Shown piece after piece: positions 13,901 through 27,479 of a DNA stretch of 64,000 bases. The stretch comes from Amblyornis subalaris (lineage: Eukaryota; Chordata; Aves; Passeriformes; Ptilonorhynchidae). The DNA lies in the NCBI GenBank assembly GCA_018881555.1, contig JACAXG010000034.1:695327-759326 (forward strand), given 5' to 3'. The stretch's first letter is position 1. Each line of letters opens with the position of its first letter. Under the pieces are notes generated by a model. That model saw nothing but the letters and a program-made list of their open reading frames with translations, made no database searches and had not been told where the DNA came from. Position numbers and translations under genes: made by a program.

Positions 13901-15539
13901 ATTGTACTCATTTTAAAAAAGGGAGAGGCAGAGCTGTCATTTTTGTAATTAAACTGCTCAACTTTAGTTTTATTTTGTGCATTTGTTCACCTTCCCATAT
14001 CTACTTGTCTAAGAGCAGAAAGACAATTTATATGGAAAGTTAAGCCAACAGAATACATATTCTGTGAAAAAATGTTGGTTTTTAGTATGATTAGCCTATC
14101 TCTCTGGGTGCTACGAAAGTAAGACTGCTCACAGAAATGCTGCACAGAATAGTCCTACATGGGCTTAGACTGATTGCATTTCCACCTGGAGTTGTCAGCA
14201 CTTAATCCTTCCTGCCTGCTTCATGTAAAGTTTTGGCCTCATTTAACTAAATGCTGTTGTAGTACTTTGTAGCTTCAACTAAAGCTGTTTACTTAAAGTG
14301 GGGCTTATAAAAGAACTGTTTGCTTCCCTGTGTACGTGTGCGTATCTGATCACTCAGAAGCTGTAGTCTAATGAAAAGTACGTTCCTTGGGTTTATGCAT
14401 AAACTCATTTTTCAAATCTCAAGGAAAATCAATGCATTTAAGTAAGGCAATTTTGAAATCAGCATTAATGTATGATAGGATTAGTAAAGGTGTTGAATGC
14501 TTCCCCTTTCTCCACCTTGAGTGGGGGAGTATTTGAAACAATTCATTGTTACTCTGTTTTTCTGAATAGGAAAGAGAAGAATTTGGCCAGTGAGATGAAT
14601 TTTCTAATGGATTTGGGAAATCTTTCATAATTTGATCTTTGATATTTCTGTTTTGCTTAATTCAGAATTCAGATCTAGTCACAATAGGTGAACAGGTCCT
14701 TAAACTAATTTCTGCCCAGTCTTCAAAGGTCTAACTGGTTTACTTTGCCCAAATCTAGTGCAAAGAATACCGATTAATACAGTATTTTTTTCCTCCTTAT
14801 GTGGGCACATTGGTTTGATGTAGGTAGGCAAATTTGCATCACTGCAACCATGGATACTATTAAGAGCAGGCACGTGGGCTGAGCTTACAGTAATGATTTT
14901 TATTTAAGTCACAGTTTTAAATGAGTTCATGGCACTTAAAAATACAGAACATGAAAAGTCGTTGATTTTTCCAGAAAAAGCAATTTTTGAGCAGTCATTC
15001 TTATCCTTGTTCCATAGTATCCTTTCAGTAAAGCACTTGAATTTAAAATGACAGTGATCTAAAATTGCTTTAAATAATATGTCTAGCCTGACTAGTGTGA
15101 AAAAAACAATTGTTTTGGACCATTTTTATTTCAAAACATTAAAAAGCATCTTGCCTGGACTGCACTGGAACAGTTTCAGTGTAGTCCAGTCCTTGTTTCT
15201 GACAGTAGCCAAAACCTAGTATATTGGGAGGGAGGAACCACGAATGATACATCAACCTATTACTAAGGGAGAAAGATGAAGGTTTTTTTCTAAGCTGTTA
15301 AACTTAAGCCATGACACCTCATAAATTTTGGGTGAGCTCAATGATGTGGCTGCAAGGTGCCTGACCACAGGAGCACAACTACAGTCGGCGTGGCTGAAGT
15401 GGGAGAGGTGACACTGAATTTGTGTGATTCCTGCAGCTTTCCTCACTCGGTTGTGGCATTTCACTGTAGTTCAGAGCCCCATTGTTGTAAGTGATAGTTT
15501 TTGGAATTTCCCTTAACTTAAATAAATTGTGCACAATTT
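7946..15539 (+). other. DLG1: DLG1 large intron, segment 2
   Basis: AT-rich intron with short chance open frames only (the longest about 100 codons, with AT-driven composition and no recognisable domain). No repeat family, RNA gene or exon recognised. Confidence 0.65.
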
Positions 15540-15880
15540 GCACTGAAAGTGGTCTTGTCCAACCATCTGCTTAAAGCAGAGGCAGCATGAATTTGGACAA
15601 GGTCACTTAGGGCTTTGACTAGGTTTTGTAAACCCCCTCACCTTGTCTCACTTTAAAGTTGTCTCTCCTCCTGCTATGCACAGCAAGGGCCAAGTTTTGT
15701 TTTCTTGGTGTCTCCTCTTTGACATTAGAAGGCTGTTATCAGCTCCTGCCAAGCACCTTTCCCCAGGTTGAACAAGCCCAGTCCCCTGAACCTTTCTTCA
15801 CTGTGCTTCAGCCAAATGACCATCTTGGTGGTTTCCCACTGTACTTGAATCCTGTATTCTAGGTCTAACAAGTGTTTGAA
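15540..15880 (-). mobile_element. CR1 LINE fragment, antisense
   Basis: The + strand reads as the complement of CR1. It begins near 'cttgtccaaccatctgctta', continues with 'tcctgccaagcacctttccc' and 'caggttgaacaagcccagtc' (a hallmark of antisense CR1 3' ends), then 'ctgaacctttcttcactg', and ends near 'cctgtattctaggtctaac'. It is moderately diverged, non-coding and truncated at the 5' side of the element, as is typical of CR1. Confidence 0.85.
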
Positions 15881-18800
15881 GAAACATAAAGAGAGGTTGC
15901 AATGCAAGTTTTAACCTTCTAGAAGTACTGTGTGCATAACACCTGAAAGATTCAGTGGTGGTAGGAAATAAAATGTGAGGCAATTGTGTGAAAACAGAAA
16001 CAATTAAAAGCTGTGCTTTTATGTATAAACTTTATGGTGGGCCCAAAGGAATTTGNTTTCTTAAGTGGAGGAACAAAATACAGAATTTTGAATTTAAAAT
16101 TGTAGAAGAGATGTAAATGACTTATATGGGAAATTACACTGAAAGCTTAAGAAATACTTTCAGTACTTAATAGTACACAGCAGCCCTTCCAAGCTGGCAC
16201 ATTTGAATGATGTGTCATGATGGGTTTTGGCCAAGAACTTCATTCTGCCAACATTTCATGTCCTCACTAAAAAGCAAATTGCTTTCCAGACATATTTGAT
16301 TGGGTAAATCATAGTTATCTGGTGAGCCAATTGAGTAGTGCTAATAGTAAATCACTTAACTCTGGTATATCATCTGGTTAGAGTGTTAAAGAAATGGATG
16401 CAGAATCAGTCATAAAGGCTTTGGGAAGTGAAAAAATGGTGCAACTCCAATGTTGGCAACATCAGCAGATGGTATCAAGTTTCTCTTGCACGTGATCTTG
16501 ACGTATAATGCAATACCAAAGAAACAGCTAGATAGTTGGTAAGTGTCAAAATCAAGGATGGTTGTCTGCAGTCTAAAGGACTGGCTAACTTTCATGTGGA
16601 ATAGGAGACCAAGCGTGTGAGGAATGTGTGCTATATTGGGTTTAAAGGATATTTGACAAAACCAATGAGGAATACAAGCAGAGAATACTGATCTTGTGGT
16701 CATGCCAAAAGTGATGTCCCAACTGCCTATATTTGTGGTTGTGAACAACCCTTTAAAGTTTGAACTTTTAAAACACAGAATTAACTTTGGCAGGGGGGCA
16801 TTCTTCTAATCTACGTGGCAAATAAAGAAGCCCAGTGCAACATCGGATAGCATGACGTTGGTTAAATCTTGAGGTTGTAGCTAAAGAACTTAAGAAATAC
16901 TGCATTTTGGATTCTGTGGATAGAACTGAAGATGGCTTCTCTGAGTTTTGAAGATGAATATGTTTGAAGGTGATAACTGATGACACCAAGAGTGATGAAG
17001 GTGGCAGAGAGTGCTGATGGAGGAAATGATAAAGGGACCTGATACACAAAATCTGAAAAGCTATACTGAGNAAGTATGACAAAATAGACTAACTTAAGGC
17101 CAATCATTAGGAGAACTTTACATTCTTACTGTGTATTGATTACAAGGATATAATCTTTCTGCATTTAACTTCTTTCTAAGGGGATTCTCTAGATTTCAGA
17201 GTTCTCTTTGTGTTAACATGTTATTTGGTATTCTCCCAACCAATGGCTGTTTTAGACTGAAGATCTTCCCAGGCCAGAGGCAATTGCTCTGTAGTATTCT
17301 TTGGCTTTTCCTTACGCGGATTGTCATCAAAAGGAACATAGAAAACAAAGGTATAAATCTGTAGTGTTTGCATCCTATACAGAGCATTGCCTAAGATAAT
17401 CTTTGTTTACTTGTGTTTGCTTGTTCTTTCTAAATGGCTGCAAGCGTACAGGGTCATTTAATTGATAACCCAGAAGTTATTAGGATTATGTAGTTATTCA
17501 GGCAGACATTGACGTTTGTATCTGTGGAAGTTTGTGTGCTTGGAGAAACTGGATACCAGGCACCCAAGATGTTTATATGAAGCTGATGAATCTTACATGA
17601 AGCTCTTGTGTCATTGTGTGTGTTTGTACTTATTTCTCCTTCTGTTATAAATGTAAAAGCTGCTAATTAATACTAGAAATAAGTAACAAATGAGTTACAT
17701 TTGGTTATTGCACTAGTTCTGGGTTGTGTACTGACTCTGAGAACATGGTGTGGAATATGTTCAGACTGGAGATGCTGAATACAGTAGTTAAAAAATAACT
17801 TTCTGAAATCAATCCTACGAATAAGACCCCTTCAAAGCATTTTCACAACTCCATTTGCCTACATGGAACTGTGTGGGTTTATTTCAGAGGAGGTGATGAT
17901 CGTAACCTGAGTAATTCTCCAGGTAGGGTTAATGGCAGCAGAGTGATGAAGCATTCATTCCTGATCACTTTTGCTTTGCTGTCCTTGTTTACTACAGGAG
18001 AAGAATTCAATCCGTGGCTTCATGAGTGACAGTGAAACCCAGCTGCTGCTACTGAGAATGCTTCTACCTTTTTGGGTTCACTGCTCACCTGCTAGGAACC
18101 TGGTAGAACTTTATATGCTTTTCTGCTGGCTACTGAGTGAAAACAGCTCATGGAAAAGTCAAATAAGCACTAGACCTATTGAAAGATAGCTGCTGGGATG
18201 GAGAGTTGTTAACTGTTGGAACAGTTAAAGTGACTCATCTGCCTGTGAAAAGACAGGTAAAATGATAAGACTTAACAGCTCAACACTTTCGGAAGGAGAA
18301 GGTGAGAAGAGCAGTGATTCTCTCTGCAGCAGAATCAAAATGTGTGCTCAGTTTGGCTGCTGCTCATGGAACTGGACCCTTAGAGTGAACAACTTTGGCA
18401 TAGTTTCCTGTTGTAATGAAAACAGTGGGAGAAAACAGTGGGTGAATAAACGTAGGGTTGTTCGTGGTTGGGCATATGGTCTCCAACACGATTCCTTCAG
18501 TAGACAGAGATATTTAGATTTCTTGATGGCAAAAACCCCAAACGGCTTCCTCTCTTATTTGAGGTGAGATTTCGGGATGGCTGAGCTCACTGGCTTAGTA
18601 TCTGGTATGCTGCTAGTCACATTTGTTTTACTAGCCAGTACTGTGCTTGATCACTTCTTTTGTCAATGCAGTGCATTGCACCAGGGCTTTGTTAACATGA
18701 GGGGTGTTTTTACACTTTATTTGAGGCTTAATCATAGCCTGATGTTTTGTCAGGGGTATTACTCATACTTTCATAAGTGGGAATAACATTACTTGAATCT

Positions 18801-21800
18801 TGTTCCTAGGACTAGTATTTACCAGATCAAAAAAAGTAACACATTGAACACATATTCAGGTGGAGACCACCCCTATTTAAGTGATATTCAGCCTTGTTTT
18901 TAAGATATGTTTCTTTGAAGACCATACACTGCCACATCTTGGGTTTGGAGGAGGGAAGGACACACTTTAATGAAATTCTAATGCATAGTAATAGTATAAC
19001 TGAGCGCTGCTGTCTTAAAGGTCAATGTGGGCAGGAATCATCAGCATTTTTTGAATTCATCTAAATGCCCAATAGAGAATGAACAGGCCTTAGGGGGTTT
19101 TAGTGACAAAACTATATTGCCTGAAAGAATGATTCCCTACCCTCCACACTGTGAAAACATTAGAACAAGAATTACTTTCTTCTTTCAGTCTTTGTGCTCT
19201 ANCAGTGAGTTTACTTGTGCCTGCAAATAATAGATGTTGAGAACATTTTTGCTCTTTCCTTATCTTGGTGGGGCTGTGTGTGCCAGCCACCATTCACAGT
19301 TCTCTCAAATGTGCCATTGAGATGGAGCACCACTGCAGGGAATTCTTGCTGCTCTGTGGCTGTTCTTTCTTGCCTGTTGGAAAAATTGTGTGACAGTTGC
19401 ATTTAGCCACCTGCATTTAGGGTGCCTTTATTACCTGGTGAAGACCCCACTGCTGAGGAGTGCTTTGTTTGCATGTTGTGCAGGTGACACACCACTTGCA
19501 CATCTTGTATCTCAAGCTCCAGAGCTTTTCTCTTCAGCAGACTCCAGAGGCTCTTCTGACCTGGGCTTTCCAGCTGCCGGGGTGGTGGATTGGCCAAACG
19601 TGGTAGCATTGAATCTGGAACTGAACAGTTGCTTCTTGCATTCTTGCGTTTGGATTTTATTTATCTGTATAATAGCTCTGTTGAAGTCCTTAGAGTGTTA
19701 CAATGATGAACTTGGTCCATTTTTCTCCTGTAATTAAAAGGTAGCCTTTCACTTTTGTACGCTCATTATTTCTTTGAAAATATGTAGTAATTCAAAACTG
19801 TGCACATTTGACTTGTAGTATATTCCTGTATGTTTTTGTAAATGTTCTACCCAGAAGGAAACTTCTTTCTTATTCTTCAGTCTACTGTTTTTCTGTTTGG
19901 GGAAAAAAAAACCCCAGGCCATTCACATGTGGTAAAATGCAACTATTTATCACATGACTGAGTCTGAAAAATCTCCTTTGGTTGCTTTAGCTTTATTTTA
20001 GAAAAGCACAATAATAGTTAATTCAGGTACAGTTCTCCTCAAAAAAATTCCGGACTCAAAACGAAGAAGAAATTCTCGTCATAATTTAGCTGTCTGAAGT
20101 GATGATGCTGTTACAGTTCATGTAAAAAAGAACCCCCAACCAAATCACCTTTCTGCTGCTATTTGTCATTAAGTTCTATAATTTATCAGTTACTCAAGAA
20201 GGCAAAAGTAGGACTATTTTGTTACATGAAATCCTTCTTACCTGCTGGATTTCATCGTCCTTCAGGCTAAGGAAGTGGCTAGGGAATATTTTAGCTACCC
20301 ACTTTTTTTTTGATTGAAGTTTGACTTGTTATATGCTATAAAAATTCCAGCTGGGATGAGGAGGAGTAGTTAACTTAGTGATCTGTTATTAATAAATGCA
20401 TCTAAAAAGCTGTTTGTAGAAAATTTCATGGAAATAAACGTCACTTGTATGGTGAGAAATGGATCAATTTCTTTATTACCTCTCTCCCTAATAGGTTGTT
20501 TACAGAATCTGATGTACACAGCTGGTTTTAAGCAAGGAACTCTAATTCAGGTGACCNGAAAGAAGTCTGTAGTTGGGCTAGAAGCTGCATGGCCTTTATA
20601 AGTCTGTTCCTGATCTTATTTTGATCAATTGAAATACTCTTCGGTGGCCATCAGGGTATTCTGAGGAGATGGAAGAGTTCTGTTTTATACAGTGTTATAT
20701 AAGTGCCACTGCAAATTGTACATACACAGCTGGAAGTACTATTAGAGCAGTGAGGGAAGTGCTGTCTGGGAAGGAGGCAGAGGAAAAAAAAAGCTAGAAG
20801 AGTTTGTCTTGATGGCTTAGGGAATATGTTTCCAAAAACAAAAGACGGCAGTGACTTTTCAGATGAGATGATGTTTAAATGGGAACAATAAGAATTAAGC
20901 CAAAATTAATTAAAGCTGGAAATCAAAAGGATTCTTGCTGCTAAAGTAATTAGTTAATNAAAGGCTTCTATAACAATAATGTAGGTAACACGAGCTCATT
21001 ATGATGTAGCTGGATGATTTTAAAGATCATATTAAGTTGTTTATTATATGTTTAGGTTGTGTGAGAGACCTAGCAGAAAAATCTGTCTCACTTTGCATTT
21101 TGAATGAAAAGCATCAGATCAGATTGGATCCAAAAATGAGGATTTTTAGTCATCTAAAACCCTGTAAGCACCATTTGTAGCATATTCTAATGTATCTCTC
21201 CTTTCACAGGGATTGTGAAAGTACAAATCTGATAACTCTAAACAGGAAAGTCAATGTCAAAATAGGATTGTTTCAATTTTGTGACTGCTAACTGGCAATC
21301 TGAAAACCTTTACTTCTTCTACCACTAATTAAAATGTTTCTTCATCTGTTCATTCAGGGACCAAAATAAAAATTGGGTTTTGTGCATTGGCTCACCAGTG
21401 TACTGCAATTTATAAACAGCATGTTGAAACAACTTGGGCACCAGATTGTGACTGTAGAAGGAAATGAAAACTTCTCTGATAGAATCAACTTGTTTCTTCT
21501 CTGGTTTTGTTTATAGTTCAGATCTGATGCTTGGATATCATAGTGAATTTTTTTTTGTCTTTGTAGAGAGTGAAGTGCGGTTCTCTAAAAAGAAGACTTC
21601 GGAAAAAGGAATATACTCTAGTGGTTTGCATTCTTACCTTTAAATGCTGCTGTTGCAAGCAGGGAAATGCTTTGGAGTGGCAGTGGAGAACTGCTGCCCT
21701 CTGCTGTGTTCATTGTGCTTTGCTCAGGTTAACAAACCGAGACAATGCAGGGATCTGCTTCCGAGAATTTGGCAAAGCTGCCTTATCCCTCTGACATTTG

Positions 21801-22589
21801 AAGTATGTGAGGACGTTCTTTTGAATGGTAGAAAGAAATGAAGTATTAACTTACAGGTTACAGAGCTGGTATTAATTTGTTGACTTGCTGATCACGAAGC
21901 TGTAAAATCTTATTGATATTACAATTTTCTTATATCCCTATATTATTTTGGAAATTCCTTTATACAGTTAATATCCATCCACATCCCTCATATAAATATA
22001 TGCATCTGGCAATTTTCATTAAATTGGATTATCCAAGCCCTCATTAGCCTAGTTAATGATTTTCTGCAATATCAGAATGGGCAACGCTAAATCATTTTTA
22101 TTTTGGTGATCTCTGTTTTTTTCCTATAGAATGTCTTAAAGGGCTTTTGAAAACTCTGGCAAGTATTGTTTGTATCTCTTTCTTTCTTAATTTAAACTTG
22201 TGCGTCCTCAGCAATCCAAGTGCTATGAAAGTGACTTCAACTCTGTGTGATGACTTCCCTTACAGCATCAAATAAACATACAAGGAATGTTCAAACTTTT
22301 CTTGCCTTCGTTCTGTGTTGGATGGCATTTTTAGACAACGCCTAGCACTGCAGTGCACAAGNGCATTAAACTTTCTGTAATTTTCATTCCCTTTTCCCTT
22401 TCTGTTTTTGTTTGTCATTATATCAGCATTTCTTTAACCAATACTTAAGACACCTGGGGGAAGCCTTGAGTTGATCTGAGTCTCTGATGCTCTGGTTGTA
22501 GGTGATGCAAATTGAATCCTTCAGAGTACAGGTACTCCTTAAAAATGGAGTTGCACTTGTGGGTGAGCCTTGTGGATCCTTTCCAACTA
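15881..22589 (+). other. DLG1: DLG1 large intron, segment 3
   Basis: AT-rich intron. About 16400-17080 contains open frames on the minus strand (up to 112 codons) but no domain I recognise. About 20880-21060 and 21860-22120 are AT-rich with several TAATT/ATTA cores and could be conserved non-coding elements, which I cannot test here. No exon recognised. Confidence 0.6.
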
Positions 22590-22834
22590 TGATTGGTAAT
22601 TCATCTTAAGATGAGGTTTAGGTTAGTTTTTAGGAAAAAANCCTNCACTGAAAGGATGGTTGGGCACTGGAATAGAATGCCTGGAGAAGTGGTGAAATCA
22701 CTATCCCCAGAAGCATTCAAAAGGCGTGTGGAGGTTGCACTTGGGGATATGATTTAGTGGTGAACATGGTAGTGCCTGGTTAAAGATTGGACCTGATGAT
22801 CTTTGAGGTCTTTTGCAACCCTAGTGATTCTACT
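22590..22834 (+). mobile_element. CR1 LINE 3' end, sense
   Basis: Typical sense CR1 3' region: a gap-containing 'ggttagtttttaggaaaaaa' block, 'aaggatggttgggcactgga' and 'gaatgcctggagaagtggtg', then 'gacctgatgatctttgaggt', 'cttttgcaaccctagtgatt', 'cta'. It covers only the last few hundred bases of the element. A short CR1-end-like piece ('ggatcctttccaactatgat') lies just 5' at about 22573-22592, so two insertions or a nested end are possible. Two N bases fall inside. Confidence 0.85.
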
Positions 22835-24734
22835 TGAATCTATTTTGATGATTGTAAATGAAGGACAAGTGCTCACTTCAGTTGCTGTCTCACTCCATCA
22901 GGCGGCATCTGAAAGGTTTCCTGAGACAGTGATTACAGACACATTTTTATTAGACCCTGGTTTGTTGATTTGCTCTTTTCCTTTTTGATTTGATATCCTT
23001 GGCAATGAGTTCTGCAGTACTTTCTTTGCTTTCAAACATCTGCTGGGTAATTTAATTGTCTGCTAATGCCTGTGTTGTCTTAAATAGTTAGTAGTTGCTT
23101 TTTATATGCCTTTTCTATGCCATTCATCTTTTTAAAGATTGAGTGTCATGTTCCCAACTCAGCTGCTTGCTTTATAAGTGAGGAGCTTTGTCAATTGTCT
23201 TCTCAAATGGAAGCCACTGAGTATCTTTATCCTTGATGTTATTCCCTGTAATTTTTTGATTTCTGGGGCTACTTTTATCAGATGAGATGATCAGAAATGT
23301 TTCCAATAGACAAGATTTATGACTGTCTCAAAATTATACAGAAAAATAATACTTTCTGGTTTTCTGTTTGGTTTTTTTTTTTCCTGAGCTAATAGTTTTG
23401 CTCTACTTGGTGGTTTTAAAAACCCCTCTATAATTTTAGTTAAGGTACTAACTAGGTGTTAGTTTTCTAGGTGTTTTAAAGGCAGCAGAGGGGAGAAGGA
23501 AGTGGAGAATGACCTACATTAGCTGTAACATGCTGTCACATTCACTCAGGTATTTGAGTCCTAACTGAAGTAATTTCAAAGCTGAAGTAGGACAGTATTT
23601 TCTGTAGCATCTTGCATCTTGCTAAAACATACTAAGAGGAAATATTCTGTTTTGAACAGTTGTGCAATTAGTTTGTCAACAGATGCTGGTGTTTTTTAAG
23701 GACTGGTGCCTGTGTTGCCCTAGATTCCTGCTGAAAAACTGTGGTTTAAAAACATGTATTAATATGTAGGAGCTCTGAGCTCGATAAGTAGGATTGAGTC
23801 CAGGATCAATATTTTGGAAGTTTGCTTCATAACTGTGAATACAAATCTAAACCAAAGTTAAATTTTATTTAAGCTGCTAACATTGCAAATGCTTTAGTAA
23901 GCTTAAAAACTCCCCTATTTTTATTCTTTAATAGTTGCGAGGTAACATATTTTTTACCTGTTTCTGAAGTTTCCTTTCAACAGATTTAGACCTCATTGCC
24001 AGTCAAAATACCTACTGAAATGTTTTTTCTGTAGGAAGGGATGTTCCTTGTACTTTCTCTCAAATGATGATGTTTTGGGGGAGGGAGGAGCAGGATTTGA
24101 AAGTACTAGTAAGTGAAACATAACCAAGGTAGACTGGAGTAAGCTTGTGGTCAGAGAAATTATTATTGATAATAATAACATATTTAATGCATCACTGTTT
24201 GAATTTTAGCAAAGTTTGGCTCTAATTTGATGGTAATTTTTACTGTAAGAATAAGTATTTTAATTTATGTTAACTAGCATGTAGATAATTCAACCCCCTA
24301 TACGAAAATGNGGTTTGAGATTCCTTTGTGGAGCTCAAGTTTGGATCGAGTAACAGTCCCCCACACTTCTTGCTTTAGCTGTTCTGTCATGGTGATTAAG
24401 TTGTAACTTGTGGTTTCAGTTTTCAAGGTTATAACCTTCACCCCCCAACTCTAATTTTCAGCTTGTTAATTAAGTTATTTCCTCCTTATTTGCAAGTTCT
24501 GAAACTGTTACTGCACTAGCTACCATATTAATGAGCAGGACATGGGAGAATGAATGTGTTAACAGCAGCAGAAATACTTTGAAAGTATTTTTTAAAAACT
24601 GGAGAGAAGTGATGCTCATTTATTAGCAGTGTCACTGCTGCCCTAAACTGTTTATGGCTTTCACTCAGCCTGCTGTCCCACATAACTATTAGATGTATCT
24701 CAGTACACCTGTTATTCCCAGTACAGTGCATGGA
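22835..24734 (+). other. DLG1: DLG1 large intron, segment 4
   Basis: AT-rich intron between two CR1 copies. Nothing recognised. Confidence 0.65.
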
Positions 24735-25190
24735 TTTGTTCAGTGCATGTCCTTGCTCCAGAACTCAGCACAGGCCCTTGTTGAGCTTCATGAGCTGCCT
24801 TCTGAGCCAGTTGCTCAGTTCAGAAGNCTGTGTTAAGGTCCTGAAGTTTCTTGAATTGGCCACTTCAGCAGTGGAGTGTGACCTGTTGGTTTCCTTGGGG
24901 TGTGTTGTGTGTCACCGTGCCAGCAGCCAGTGAAAATGCTGAGCAATAAAGTCCCCAGTTCCTGTCCTCGGGGTGCTCTGCTTGTTACTGCTGCAAGCCA
25001 GGCATGGTGCCATCAGTCACTTTTTGAGCCAGGTGGTCCAGCAAATTTTCAACCCAGTCTGTCCGTCCTGCCTATGAGCATTGGACTTACAGATAAGAAA
25101 GCTTCAAGAGGCCCTGTCATAAGCCTTTCAAAGCCTGTCTGTTTGTTCTGTGCCTTCTTGCAACTCTCCCCTTTACCTTTTAGTTTCCCA
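24735..25190 (-). mobile_element. CR1 LINE ORF2 fragment, antisense
   Basis: Block order on the + strand follows the reverse complement of the CR1 reverse-transcriptase region: 'ccttgttgagcttcatgagc', then 'gcaataaagtccccagttcc' with 'tgtcctcggggtgctctgct', then 'tttttgagccaggtggtcca' with 'gcaaattttcaacccagtct', then 'gataagaaagcttcaagagg' with 'ccctgtcataagcctttcaa'. These correspond to well-known CR1 segments recalled from memory. The coding frame is broken. Unlike the other CR1 copies here, this piece lacks the 3' end, so it is an internal fragment or the 3' part has decayed or been lost. Confidence 0.75.
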
Positions 25191-26941
25191 GGAAGTGGCA
25201 GAAGAGTCAATGACCTGCAAGCAATAACAGCTTTCCTTATCTGTTCTCAGTTAATAAAAAAGTGTAAATCACCAGCACCCTTACCACCTGGATTGAGATG
25301 CCAACTGTAGTCCTTTCCTGTAAGAGGATTTGCATTTTAAGATGGAGAAAGTGATGGAGTTGCAATGAATTAAAATTACAGGCTAGCAAATGCTTTTATC
25401 CTTTGGAGTCAAAAACTTAGCATTATGTTTCTTTTCCCATTTAAAGGAAGGTGCCATCTCTGGTTTTGAAATTTTCAGATTCATTAGAATGATATAAGAA
25501 ATATACTANTGGCATTTCCCCTTTAAACATTGTACCAACTTTATTGTATGAAAAAGTCTTTTTGAAAACAATTGTTTCTTATAGAACCTAGTGACAGTTC
25601 TCTGTGTACTCAAAAATGTATGGCAGGTATTTGAGCATCCACAGAACAGCATTGCTGTCTAGATTCTGTCCTGATCTCAGTAGACTATTTTATAATTGAG
25701 ATGTGATCAGTTTTCACCATTTTCTAAACGGCAGGACTGGAGGACTGAGTTGTGTTTGTCTCTGGGAACAACCTTCTCATTGTCTGCAGGGGAGGAAAAA
25801 CCTCTACTGTTATTAGTATTGTGCAAGCACTTCATCTCCACTGGCTGTGAGAGGTTGTTAGCCTCAACTCTTTTCTGCTCTGCTGCTTTGATGTAGCACC
25901 AAATATGTCAAATTGCAGTCTCTTCTTGATGTGGTGTTAAGCAAGCATGAACAGCTATTGAGATGAAACTGGAGTAGTTTGAGGCTTCACCAGATAAAAA
26001 CCATGTATTATTAATATTTTCCTCTCACTCATTTTCACTTGTTTTTTTTACCAGTCTGCCCTTATTTTTCCAGGGGAGGGACAGATGCTTTATTAATACT
26101 TTGTGAATTATTCAGCAGCAGATCTACTTTCCATTGCTACTTTGCATGGACCATTTAGAAGGTATTCCACTACTGAAAACGGCTTCTCCTAAAGGAGCTC
26201 TTTCGAAAAGATAGGATGGGATGACTCAGATTCTGAACAATTCTGCAATAGCTGAAGGATCTTCGTATGTTATCCATACTGGAATGAACCTCAAAGATGT
26301 TGTCCCTCTTTTCTCCCATCACATTTCCCCTTCAACAGTTCCTGCATGACAGTCTTAATCAAACTGGCCTTCTATTTCAGCCCAATAGGTGCATAAGGAA
26401 AACTATATTTTGGAGGATATGCTAAGCCTAGTCAGCCTGGGTCCTACAGGGAACAATTACATCCTTGCTCCAGTCTGGTCTTGATACTGTTGAGAGCAGT
26501 TCCAGCTAATCACGCCCTTCTGGATTTAATCTTCTCCCCTGCGTATAGCATTGACAGTTTAACCTTGCTTGGCTGATAATCTTTAATACTTGAGATTAGA
26601 GTCCATCCCCTTCAAATACAGACTGGGTGGAAGCTTCACTGACGGCGAAGGGGTGAGACAAGGGTATAAAGATTTTGGGTCTTTCAGAAGGGCTTTTATA
26701 GTTTATCAGAGTTATCTTTGTGACTTGGTGTCTGTTGTTCACTAGAAATTTTTTTGAGAGTTGAATAGAACCATTTAGGGCTAAATATGAATAGTTTTTT
26801 CTCCTGCGTGGACAGATCGAAGCAACACATCAAAGACAACTTTAGATTAATCACATGCTTTTACTCTGAGCGATTTCAGCAATGATTTTTGAATGCAAAG
26901 GTCCCATAGTTCTTAATATTAAAGGACTTTTCAGGTCAGAC
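25191..26941 (+). other. DLG1: DLG1 large intron, segment 5
   Basis: AT-rich intron up to the solo LTR. Nothing recognised. Confidence 0.65.
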
Positions 26942-27479
26942 TGGTACTGGGGTTGGCTGGGATGGAGTTAATTTTGCTCACAGCAGCCCATATGGTGCTG
27001 TGTTTTAGATTGTGACAAACTGCTGATGAACACGCCAGTGNTGAAACTATTGCTGAATAGCACTTACACCGTGTCAAGGCCTCTTATGTTTCTCACTCTA
27101 CTGCCCTGGCAAGTAGGCTGGGGGTGGGCAAGAGGTTGTGAGGGGATACAGCTGGAGCCTCTGACCCAAACTGACTGAAAAGATACTCCATATGTTTTAA
27201 CATCTTGCTCAGCAATAATTTGTGGGGAAGTAGCTGTTGCTGAGGTTGGCCATTGATCTGCTNGTGGTTAGTGATTGTGATTTGGCTTGCCTCCCTTGTA
27301 TCTGTGGTTGGTTGGGTTTTGTTTTGTTGGGTTTTTTTTATTTCCCCTTGGACTTACTTATCTTGACGAAAGAGGTTTCTTCTTTTGCTTCTGTCTTTCT
27401 GATTCTCTCCCTCATCCCTCTGGGAGGGAGAGAGTGACTGATTGGGTGCTTACCTGGCATTCAGGCTCAACCTACCACA
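26942..27479 (+). mobile_element. Solo LTR of an avian ERVL-like endogenous retrovirus
   Basis: About 538 bases starting TGGTACTGGGGTTGGCTGGG and ending ...CTACCACA (TG...CA ends). Internal blocks match the layout I remember for ERVL-type LTRs of birds: 'gggatggagttaattttgct', a 'tatggtgctgtgttttagat' block, 'caagtaggctgggggtgggc', 'catcttgctcagcaataatt' (the polyadenylation-signal region), and a 3' part with 'ttctgattctctccctcatc'. No gag, pol or env sequence flanks it, so it is a solo LTR left by recombination, lying in the same orientation as DLG1. I could not define a clear target-site duplication; 'gac' precedes TG and follows CA. The exact subfamily is not assigned. Confidence 0.8.

Noticed and set aside
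16410..17107. Overlapping minus-strand frames (up to 112 codons) resembling a possible processed pseudogene
   Set aside because: No protein family recognised in any frame, no poly-A tract or target-site duplication seen, and the frames are chance opens.
24900..25310. 136-codon plus-strand frame
   Set aside because: It runs antisense through a CR1 fragment and is therefore a shadow of repeat DNA.
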